Shown here: one piece after another, positions 57,139 to 64,000 of the stretch
How positions within the stretch are numbered: position 1 is the stretch's first letter
How the letters are laid out: every line of letters starts with the position of its first letter
Assembly: GCF_000743945.1 (NCBI RefSeq)
Contig: NZ_CP009238.1
Coordinates: 1,116,001 to 1,180,000 of the forward strand
Direction: 5' to 3'
Length of the DNA stretch: 64,000 nucleotides
From: Basilea psittacipulmonis DSM 24701
GTDB taxonomy: Bacteria > Pseudomonadota > Gammaproteobacteria > Burkholderiales > Burkholderiaceae_B
Notes under the pieces: generated by a model
Database searches by the model: none
Told to the model about the DNA's origin: nothing
Seen by the model: only the letters and a program-made list of their open reading frames with translations
Program-made: the position numbers and the translations under genes

Positions 57139-58566
57139 TTAGCCAAATAAATGTTTTTCCATATAGGCTTTTACATCTTGGGCATTATTGTTTAAGACAT
57201 CCACTTTTTGAGGCAAGTCCAATAAATGCTTCAAATGCTCAGGATAAGGAACTTGTACGCCAATCGCCTCTTGAATAGTTGCCGCAAACTTAATAGGTAA
57301 GGCCGTTTCCAACACCAACATGGGAACATCTTTCTCAAGATAATGTCGAGCTACTTTCACACCATCTGCGGTGTGAGGATCAATCATTACCTTATCTTCA
57401 TTCCAAACCGTTTGAATGGTCTGGATTCGATCGGCATGAGTACTGCTATCTGATTGGAATCCATATTTTGATTCAAATAAAGGTCGGTATGACGATAAGT
57501 CAAAATAACCTTCTGTTGACAATTTATTCCATAGATTAGTTAATTTGGTGCTATCTCTATCAAGCAATTCAAACACAAATCGCTCAAAGTTAGATGCTTT
57601 GGAAATATCCATTGAGGGACTAGAGGTGGCATAAGTCTGTGCCGATGAACGGGTGCGATAAATCCCTGTTTTAAAGAACTCATCCAACACATTATTTTCG
57701 TTTGTGGCTAACACTAAACGACGAATTGGTAACCCCATTTGACGAGCCATAAAGCCAGCAAAGATATTACCAAAATTTCCAGATGGTACACAGAAAGACA
57801 CTTCTTTGGCCCCTGTAGCATCTGTTGCACGTAACCAACCCCAGAAATAATAAACAATCTGTGCAGCAATTCTGGCCCAGTTAATAGAATTAACCGCTCC
57901 CAACTTTAGTTCTTGACGAGTTTGATCGTGACCGCTTAACGTTTTCACAATATCTTGGCAATCGTCAAAAACCCCTTTGATAGCGATATTGAAAATATTC
58001 TTATCGGTCAAACTGTACATCTGGGCACGTTGAAAATCACTCATTCTGCCATAAGGCGATAGCATAAAGACATTCACGCCTTTTTTGCCTTTCAAAGCAT
58101 GTTCAGCAGCCGAACCCGTATCACCTGAAGTGGCCCCGAGAATATTGATCTGCTCATTTTTTTGGGTCAATACATACTCAAAAATATGTCCCAAAAACTG
58201 CATAGCCATATCTTTAAAAGCTAGGGTAGGCCCCTCTGACAAGCCTAATAAGAAGATGCCGTGAGATAATTTTTTTAAAGGCACCATCTCACTCGTAGAG
58301 CTAGCATTAAATACCTTTGCTTGATATGTATTGTTTAGCAATTCAGCCAAAGTATGTTTAGGAATATCCGATATATACAAAGATAAAATTTCTGTCGCCA
58401 AACTAGGATAATCCAAGCCTCTCCATGATTCCAATAACGAAGCCGTGACGGTTGGAATCTTTTCAGGCATCATCAGACCTCCGTCTGTGGCCAAGCCTTC
58501 AAGCAAAATATCACAAAACTGTTGGCCTTTTGCCTGTCCCCTAGTGGATATATAATTCATCGTCAT
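57139..58566 (-). CDS. thrC: threonine synthase
   Basis: Last step of threonine synthesis from O-phosphohomoserine. 475 aa from the ATG at 58566 (ATGA overlap with hom, GGAG 8 nt upstream); the longer frame to 58611 lies inside hom. MNYISTRGQAKGQQFCDILLEG is in overlapping parts typical of the N-terminus; the PLP lysine is in PTLAFKDMAMQF; GATSGDTGSAAEHAL binds the phosphate. Confidence 0.96.
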   Translation of the reverse strand: MTMNYISTRGQAKGQQFCDILLEGLATDGGLMMPEKIPTVTASLLESWRGLDYPSLATEILSLYISDIPKHTLAELLNNTYQAKVFNASSTSEMVPLKKLSHGIFLLGLSEGPTLAFKDMAMQFLGHIFEYVLTQKNEQINILGATSGDTGSAAEHALKGKKGVNVFMLSPYGRMSDFQRAQMYSLTDKNIFNIAIKGVFDDCQDIVKTLSGHDQTRQELKLGAVNSINWARIAAQIVYYFWGWLRATDATGAKEVSFCVPSGNFGNIFAGFMARQMGLPIRRLVLATNENNVLDEFFKTGIYRTRSSAQTYATSSPSMDISKASNFERFVFELLDRDSTKLTNLWNKLSTEGYFDLSSYRPLFESKYGFQSDSSTHADRIQTIQTVWNEDKVMIDPHTADGVKVARHYLEKDVPMLVLETALPIKFAATIQEAIGVQVPYPEHLKHLLDLPQKVDVLNNNAQDVKAYMEKHLFG

Positions 58567-59870
58567 ACAAAATTCTCCATACGAATGCGAACGACTTTTG
58601 AGTTCACGCAACTTAATGACTCAATATCCTTAATCGCTTCATTTGCGGCCCCTTCTTTGGCACGATGCGTCAAAATAATAATCGTTGCTTGACCATCATG
58701 TTCCTCATCTTGCAACATACTTTTCACGGAAATACGGCCTTTTGCCAAAATTTCAGTAACCTCTGAAAGTACGCCAGGACGGTCAACTACCGTAAATCGC
58801 AAATAATACGAGCTAATCACCTCTTGCATGGGGAGTAAATTAATATCACGCAAAGAACGAGCTTGGAAAGCCAATGCAGGTACTCGATGTTCAGGATTGG
58901 CATTTAACATTCTGGCTACATCGACTAAATCAGCCACGACCGCAGAAGCAGTGGGTTCAGAACCCGCTCCTTGTCCATAAAATAGCGTTTGACCTACTGC
59001 ATCACCATCCACGACAACTGCATTCATCGCCCCATCTACACTGGCTAATAATTGTTGTTGGGAAACGAGCGTAGGATGCACTCTCATCTCAATCCCCTCT
59101 TCACGATGTTTCGTAATCCCTAACAACTTGATACGATAACCCAATCTGCGAGCATAACTAATGTCTTTTTCTTGAATCTCTCTAATGCCCTCAGTATAAA
59201 CATGTTTAAAATTCACGGGAATCCCAAATGCAATGGCCGCTAAAATCGATAACTTATGTCCTGCATCGATGCCCTCAACATCAAAGGTCGGATCCGCTTC
59301 TGCATAGCCCAAACGCTGTGCTTCAGACAACACCTGCTCATATGCCAACCCTTTTTTGTACATTTCACTCAGGATAAAATTAGTGGTGCCATTAATAATG
59401 CCTGCCAACCATAGAATGCGGTTTCCCGTTAACCCTTCTCTCATGGTTTTAATAATCGGAATCCCGCCCGCAACCGCCGCTTCAAACGCCACAATCACTT
59501 TCTTTTCAGCAGCCAAAGCAAAAATTTCATTACCATAATGTGCGAGCAACGCCTTATTAGCCGTCACGACATGTTTGCCATTTTCAATCGCTTTAATCAC
59601 AATGTCTTTGGCCGTGGTCGTCCCACCAATCAGCTCCACCACAACATCGACATTCGGATCGTTAATCACATCTTCCATATTATCTGTTACAGGAATATGT
59701 TCATCAACGTGTCCTATGGCTTTTGAAGGCGTACGTGTGGCAATACGCACCACTTCGATGTTACTGCCTGCACGACGCGTAATCTCATCAGCGTTACGTT
59801 TTAAAACATCATATGTACCGCCTGCGACGACACCAAACCCTAATAACCCAACTTTAATTTTATTTGTCAT
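58563..59870 (-). CDS. hom: homoserine dehydrogenase
   Basis: Reduces aspartate semialdehyde to homoserine. 435 aa: NAD(P) domain with [17 protein letters not shown], catalytic region with [17 protein letters not shown] and [16 protein letters not shown], and a C-terminal ACT domain (about 350-430; [15 protein letters not shown]) for threonine feedback. Overlaps alaC by 11 bp and thrC by 4 bp. Confidence 0.97.
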   Translation of the reverse strand: MTNKIKVGLLGFGVVAGGTYDVLKRNADEITRRAGSNIEVVRIATRTPSKAIGHVDEHIPVTDNMEDVINDPNVDVVVELIGGTTTAKDIVIKAIENGKHVVTANKALLAHYGNEIFALAAEKKVIVAFEAAVAGGIPIIKTMREGLTGNRILWLAGIINGTTNFILSEMYKKGLAYEQVLSEAQRLGYAEADPTFDVEGIDAGHKLSILAAIAFGIPVNFKHVYTEGIREIQEKDISYARRLGYRIKLLGITKHREEGIEMRVHPTLVSQQQLLASVDGAMNAVVVDGDAVGQTLFYGQGAGSEPTASAVVADLVDVARMLNANPEHRVPALAFQARSLRDINLLPMQEVISSYYLRFTVVDRPGVLSEVTEILAKGRISVKSMLQDEEHDGQATIIILTHRAKEGAANEAIKDIESLSCVNSKVVRIRMENFV

Positions 59871-61056
59871 TTTTCAAAAAACCATCTTTACGAAACATTT
59901 CTTTAATACCACGCACTGCTTGACGAATACGCTGTTCATTTTCAATCAAAGCAAAACGAACATGATCATCACCATAATCGCCAAAGCCAATACCTGGAGA
60001 AACCACTACTTTAGCCTCTTGTAGTAGTTTTTTAGCAAACTCCAACGACCCCAATGATTTGTAAAAATCTGGAATTTCTGCCCAAATATACATTGAGGCT
60101 TTTGGAATTTCTACATTCCATCCAATATCATGCAAGGCTTTACACAATACATCACGACGTTTTTGATAAGTGCTACGAATATCTTCTACGCAGTCTTGTG
60201 GACCCTCTAATGCAGCAATAGCCGCCACTTGAATCGGCGTAAACGTGCCATAATCATTATAGCTTTTCATACGTGCCAATGCAGCGATAATCTCTTGGTT
60301 ACCCACCATATAACCGACTCGCCAACCTGCCATATTGTAGCTTTTGCTCATAGTAAAAGACTCAACCGCAATATCTTTAGCACCTGGCACCTGCATAATA
60401 GACGGAGCTTGATAACCATCAAAGGTAATATCCGCATAAGCTAAATCATGCACCACAATAATGTCATAACGTTTTGCTAATTCCACAATACGTTCAAAAA
60501 ATGCTAAATCTACGCACTGGGCGGTCGGATTACTTGGGAACCCGAGAATCATCATTTTAGGTCTAGGAATCGTTTCAGTAACCGCTTTTTCAATTTCTGC
60601 AAAAAAATCTTTCCCCGGTTTTATGGGTACCGATCTAACGCTCGCTCCTGCAATCACCACCCCATAGATATGAATAGGATAACTAGGATTAGGCACTAAC
60701 ACCGTATCACCGTGATCTAATGTGGCCAACATCAAATGTGCCAATCCCTCTTTTGAACCAATCGTCACAATCGCTTCTCTATCAGGATCAATCGTGACAT
60801 CATAACGTCTGCGATACCAGTCAGAAATGGCTTTGCGTAAGCGAGGAATCCCTCTAGAAGCAGAATACCCGTGTGTATCTGGACGAATACTGGTTTCTTG
60901 CATTTTTTTCAAAATATGTGCAGGAGTAGGACCATCAGGATTACCCATTGACATATCAATAATATCTTCACCTCGACGGCGTGCAGCCATCTTTAACTCA
61001 GACATAATGTTAAATACATAAGGAGGCAGGCGATCAATACGAGGGAAATGACGCAT
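59860..61056 (-). CDS. alaC: alanine transaminase AlaC-type
   Basis: PLP aminotransferase making alanine from pyruvate and glutamate. 398 aa. The Schiff-base lysine is in [25 protein letters not shown] and [12 protein letters not shown] are the cofactor loops. The N-terminus [18 protein letters not shown] is characteristic of AlaC/YfdZ. Heads the alaC-hom-thrC unit, an arrangement common in betaproteobacteria. Confidence 0.93.
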   Translation of the reverse strand: MRHFPRIDRLPPYVFNIMSELKMAARRRGEDIIDMSMGNPDGPTPAHILKKMQETSIRPDTHGYSASRGIPRLRKAISDWYRRRYDVTIDPDREAIVTIGSKEGLAHLMLATLDHGDTVLVPNPSYPIHIYGVVIAGASVRSVPIKPGKDFFAEIEKAVTETIPRPKMMILGFPSNPTAQCVDLAFFERIVELAKRYDIIVVHDLAYADITFDGYQAPSIMQVPGAKDIAVESFTMSKSYNMAGWRVGYMVGNQEIIAALARMKSYNDYGTFTPIQVAAIAALEGPQDCVEDIRSTYQKRRDVLCKALHDIGWNVEIPKASMYIWAEIPDFYKSLGSLEFAKKLLQEAKVVVSPGIGFGDYGDDHVRFALIENEQRIRQAVRGIKEMFRKDGFLKNDK

Positions 61057-61186
61057 AATTTGTTACCTATTATTCTATTAAGTTAATACAAAGATACTAA
61101 TCTAGCACAAGTCAACAATTTTGGGCAACTCATCTTCTATACGTTATAAAATAATGTGTTATTTTTGACTATTATTGGAAAGATTT

Positions 61187-61618
61187 GTGTTACTGCAACA
61201 AGAATTAACGCCTCATCTTAATACGATTACCGCCTACGGAAATGGTTTCATAGAAATCAACGCCCAAAAATTCCACCAACCTGTTTTTCTACGTCCTAAT
61301 GGAAATATCCAAGAATGGAATATTCGTTCATTGGATGACATCAATCTTGATATGTTAGAAAAAATTGCAGGTGTCACCCATGCTAGTTCAGATGTTTTTG
61401 ACTTTTTAGAGGATCAGGTAAAACGATATGAAAACGGTCCTGAGTTGATGATTATTGGCACAGGCAAGACCCAACGTTTTTTACCGCTTCATATCACAGC
61501 CCCTTTTTTACAATCCAGAATTGGTATCGAAACCATGGATTCACAAGCAGCGGCTCGAACCTATAATATCCTGATGTCTGAGGGGCGTGATATTGTACTA
61601 GCTTTATTTATCGAATAA
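61187..61618 (+). CDS. Mth938-like domain protein (NDUFAF3-like)
   Basis: About 143 aa from GTG at 61187 (GGA 7 nt upstream); TTG at 61175 would add four residues. The Mth938 fold is recognised by ITAYGNGFIEINAQKF, ELMIIGTGKTQRFLP and GIETMDSQAAARTYNIL. No catalytic residue is known. The human homologue NDUFAF3 helps assemble complex I. It is followed after 5 bp by a LysE gene and may share its transcript. Confidence 0.85.
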   Translation: MLLQQELTPHLNTITAYGNGFIEINAQKFHQPVFLRPNGNIQEWNIRSLDDINLDMLEKIAGVTHASSDVFDFLEDQVKRYENGPELMIIGTGKTQRFLPLHITAPFLQSRIGIETMDSQAAARTYNILMSEGRDIVLALFIE

Positions 61619-61623
61619 CGTTT

Positions 61624-62256
61624 ATGCTTAATCTCATCATCATCCAATTTTTTGGTTTATTAACGCCAGGACCTGATTTTTTCTATGTCAGCCGAGTGGC
61701 CGTTAAACACACACAAAAAGTTATTCTAGCTAATATACTCGGCATTACAGCAGGAGTATTGTTTTGGGCCACTTTAGCCACGCTTGGTTTATCACTTTTA
61801 ATGCATGCCTACCCGAATTTACATGGTGCATTAATGTTGGCAGGTGGCTCCTATATTGGATACTTGGGGGTAAAACTCATCAATGTCAAAAACAATATCA
61901 GTGATGCCCAAGCCCCTGTTCTATCCAAACCACATCAATCACTGACAAAAGAATTCCTCAAAGGCCTATTTGTCAATCTTTCAAATGCCAAGGCCATCAT
62001 GTATTTTGCCAGTGTGATGTCCAATATACTTGGTGATATAAAGGATCCTGAACATATTCTTATCGCACTTGCGATTATTGTGATAGAAACCTTTGCTTAT
62101 TTTTATTTAGTGGCATTATTATTTTCACGAAAAATAGCCAAATCATTCTACTATCAACACAGCAGACGCATTGATAATCTGGCGGGTTGTATTTTCTTGT
62201 GTTTTGGGATTTGGTTGATTTATAGTGGATTGAAAGAATTATTTTTATTATTTTGA
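61624..62256 (+). CDS. LysE/RhtB-family exporter
   Basis: 210-aa inner-membrane amino-acid exporter family. Six hydrophobic segments; LLTPGPDFFYVSR is the N-terminal signature, GASYLIYLG-like GGSYIGYLGVKL and NLSNAKAIMYF follow. Homoserine/threonine export (RhtB/RhtC) is plausible given the nearby hom-thrC, but specificity cannot be read from sequence. Confidence 0.87.
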   Translation: MLNLIIIQFFGLLTPGPDFFYVSRVAVKHTQKVILANILGITAGVLFWATLATLGLSLLMHAYPNLHGALMLAGGSYIGYLGVKLINVKNNISDAQAPVLSKPHQSLTKEFLKGLFVNLSNAKAIMYFASVMSNILGDIKDPEHILIALAIIVIETFAYFYLVALLFSRKIAKSFYYQHSRRIDNLAGCIFLCFGIWLIYSGLKELFLLF

Positions 62257-62277
62257 TAACAATGGAGGCTAATCATT

Positions 62278-62742
62278 ATGTCAGTTGAAATCGGAAAAAA
62301 AGTTCCTACGTTTCAAGCTCAAACTCAATTCGGAGACATCAGTTCAAACGATTTTAAAGGAAAAATAACGGTTTTATACTTTTACCCCAAAGATAATACG
62401 CCCGGTTGCACAACAGAGGCCCAAGACTTTAGAGATCATTTAGAGGCTTTTAAAAAGCTGAATATTCAAGTGATAGGTATTTCAAAGGATACCGTAAAAA
62501 CTCATGCAAATTTTGATCAAAAACATCAGTTAAATTTTCCGCTAATTGCTGACCCTGAAAAAGAAATCTGCCAGATGTTTTCTGTGATGAAAGAAAAAAA
62601 TATGTATGGCAAAAAAGTTTGGGGAATTGAACGCAGTACCTTTTTATTTAATCATGATGCGGTATTAGTGAAAGAATGGCGTGGCGTAAAAGTTCCAGGC
62701 CACGTACAAGAAGTACTTCAAGCTGCACAAGAACTGATTTAA
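62278..62742 (+). CDS. bcp: thiol peroxidase Bcp (PrxQ family)
   Basis: 154 aa, reduces peroxides in the cytosol. The peroxidatic cysteine is C44 in TPGCTTEAQDFRD, with the preceding FYPKDNTPG. The resolving cysteine that E. coli Bcp has five residues later (C50 type) is absent: Asp50 stands there. The only other cysteine is C98. Directly upstream of phoH, as in relatives. Ribosome site GGAGG. Confidence 0.95.
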   Translation: MSVEIGKKVPTFQAQTQFGDISSNDFKGKITVLYFYPKDNTPGCTTEAQDFRDHLEAFKKLNIQVIGISKDTVKTHANFDQKHQLNFPLIADPEKEICQMFSVMKEKNMYGKKVWGIERSTFLFNHDAVLVKEWRGVKVPGHVQEVLQAAQELI

Positions 62743-62753
62743 AAGGATGTCAT

Positions 62754-64000
62754 ATGCCATTACCTTTAGAACCTAAAATCCTGGGCGATACGGTTAAAAC
62801 CTCATCTAAAGCTGTTTCCAAACAGTCTTTCTCTTTGATCAAAGAAGAGAAAAACAAAATCATGGTCTTGGAAAAACAAGTAGAACATGATTTTAAAACC
62901 TTACAAAAAGAAATTCATCACCCCAAAAAATCTAAGGTTCAAGGGAAAGCATCGACTGAACACGAAGTTTTTTTTGAACATATCACGCATGCTCAATCTC
63001 AAGTTAAACAGATCATCGCTGATTTAAACAAACTTCAAGATGATTCAGACGCTAAAGATGACGTGATCCAGTATGCCCAAGCAGTGCTACAAAAAATCAG
63101 TATCATGAGAAACACCGCCACTGAGTTATTGTCCACAATTGGCGTGAACACGGATTCTCAAGTTATCAAACCCACAAGCACCAAAAAACCATCTATGGCA
63201 TCCAAGCACAAAAAACTTTATGTTCTGGATACCAACGTGCTGTTGCATGATTCAAGCTGTCTTTTTAAATTTAAAGAGCACGATGTCTTTATTCCCATGA
63301 TTACATTGGAAGAACTTGATCATCACAAAACAGGGAATAAAGATATTGCTCGAACCGCTCGTGAAGTCAGTCGAACGTTGGCAAAATTATGCGAGCATTC
63401 TAGCATCGATAAGGTCACGCAAGGTATTGCCTTAAATACCATTGGTCATAGCGATGCCCTAGGATTATTGTTTTTTCAAACACAAGCATTGCAGGCTGAT
63501 TTAAGCCATATTCTGCCTCATCACACCAAACCAGACAACACTATTTTAAGCGTGGTCAAATGCCTAAATGATACAGAAAAACGAGAAGTGATTTTAGTAT
63601 CGAAAGACATTAACATGCGTATCAAAGCACTCGCGTTAGGATTAAAGGCCGAAGACTATCGTAATGATCTGTCACCGCTCATGGATGAAGACTTTTTATA
63701 TACAGGCAAATATCAGCTTGAAGATCCGATTACTCCTTACATCAAGCGTGAATATCACCAAAACGGCAAAACCTATCTTGAATTAGAAGGCCCTTTTGAA
63801 CATATTTATCCCAATCAACTTTGTTATAACCAAGATATTGAGGCTATCTCCAAATCTATCACACCCAATGGCATTATTTTGGAGAAACTGCGTGCTTACA
63901 CAAAACAAGCAAAAGCCCATGTCTGGGGGATTTACGCCAAAAATCGTGAACAAAACTTTGCTTTAAATATACTGATGAATCCTGATATTCATTTAGTGAC
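62754..64000 (+). CDS. PIN-PhoH family ATPase, 5' part, cut by window edge
   Basis: 415 codons visible, open at the right edge. AAGGA site 7 nt before ATG. Residues 1-150 form a lysine/glutamate-rich, probably helical or coiled-coil extension (KIMVLEKQVEHDFKTLQKEI, HAQSQVKQIIADLNKLQ). A PIN nuclease domain follows from about 154 (LYVLDTNVLLHDSSCLFKF, TLEELDHH, VSKDINMRIKALALGLKAEDY). The PhoH NTPase domain lies outside. The usual linker before the PIN domain is 20-40 residues, so the extension is unusual. It is probably an RNA helicase/ribonuclease. Confidence 0.88.
   Translation, partial: MPLPLEPKILGDTVKTSSKAVSKQSFSLIKEEKNKIMVLEKQVEHDFKTLQKEIHHPKKSKVQGKASTEHEVFFEHITHAQSQVKQIIADLNKLQDDSDAKDDVIQYAQAVLQKISIMRNTATELLSTIGVNTDSQVIKPTSTKKPSMASKHKKLYVLDTNVLLHDSSCLFKFKEHDVFIPMITLEELDHHKTGNKDIARTAREVSRTLAKLCEHSSIDKVTQGIALNTIGHSDALGLLFFQTQALQADLSHILPHHTKPDNTILSVVKCLNDTEKREVILVSKDINMRIKALALGLKAEDYRNDLSPLMDEDFLYTGKYQLEDPITPYIKREYHQNGKTYLELEGPFEHIYPNQLCYNQDIEAISKSITPNGIILEKLRAYTKQAKAHVWGIYAKNREQNFALNILMNPDIHLV

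Overview
The window reads as a typical chromosomal stretch of an AT-rich betaproteobacterium, most likely a reduced, low-GC member of the Alcaligenaceae (order Burkholderiales). This is inferred from gene order (purD-nadD-rsfS-rlmH-maf, hemC-hemD-hemX-hemY-ppa, sucC-sucD, argF beside a DUF3579 gene, alaC-hom-thrC, argA-yggX, bcp-phoH) and from protein sequences. No 16S gene is present, so genus cannot be fixed. Coding density is high and nearly all genes are housekeeping. There is no prophage, CRISPR array, toxin-antitoxin pair or recognisable defence island. The only mobile-element trace is an IS3-type transposase cut by the left edge.

Layout. 1-600: transposase fragment, an octamer repeat and the tyrB terminator. 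600-5.3 kb: tyrB, uvrB, a 120-bp tandem array, then lexA with its own SOS box. 5.3-10.3 kb: a C-rich/G-poor spacer, a MarR regulator, a yebC-type gene and the purD-nadD-rsfS-rlmH-maf operon. 10.3-13.6 kb: a kinase-like protein, an AbgT-type transporter and ppa. 13-18.8 kb: a minus-strand operon TerC-hemC-hemD-hemX-hemY-ppa (heme synthesis ending in pyrophosphatase). 18.8-23.5 kb: sucCD, modABC, tusA. 23.5-28.3 kb: alaS, a DUF3579 gene, argF and a membrane-anchored nuclease. 28.4-31.3 kb: a D-2-hydroxyacid dehydrogenase, lysC, tRNA-Ser(GCU) and a 98-bp tandem array. 31.3-34.3 kb: cstA, a small protein ending in Cys-Cys, and an ArsA/GET3-like ATPase. 34.4-38.4 kb: envelope genes (msbA, a heptosyltransferase-like enzyme, a YdcF-type protein). 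38.4-47.5 kb: dnaE, hrpA, argA, yggX. 47.6-53.3 kb: phoU, rpiA and the putrescine importer potFGHI. 53.3-57.1 kb: alr-radA, a squalene-synthase-like protein and crcB. 57.1-61.1 kb: alaC-hom-thrC. 61.2-64 kb: an Mth938-like protein, a LysE exporter, bcp, and a PIN-PhoH ATPase running off the right edge.

How the genes work together. Amino-acid supply is prominent: lysC, hom and thrC cover the aspartate family, argA and argF arginine, alaC, tyrB and alr the rest. Other groups cover DNA repair and replication (uvrB, lexA, radA, dnaE), heme (hemCDXY) and outer-membrane lipid handling. I do not see a convincing new multi-gene system. The least ordinary items are the intergenic tandem repeats (3911-4432, 30893-31186, the octamer at 461-524 and several decayed two-copy duplications), the CstA / Cys-Cys protein / ArsA-like ATPase cluster, two homologues of mitochondrial complex I assembly factors 5 kb apart, and a PhoH protein with an added N-terminal helical segment. 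Start codons were adjusted from the longest reading frame where a Shine-Dalgarno sequence or family alignment favoured an internal start.
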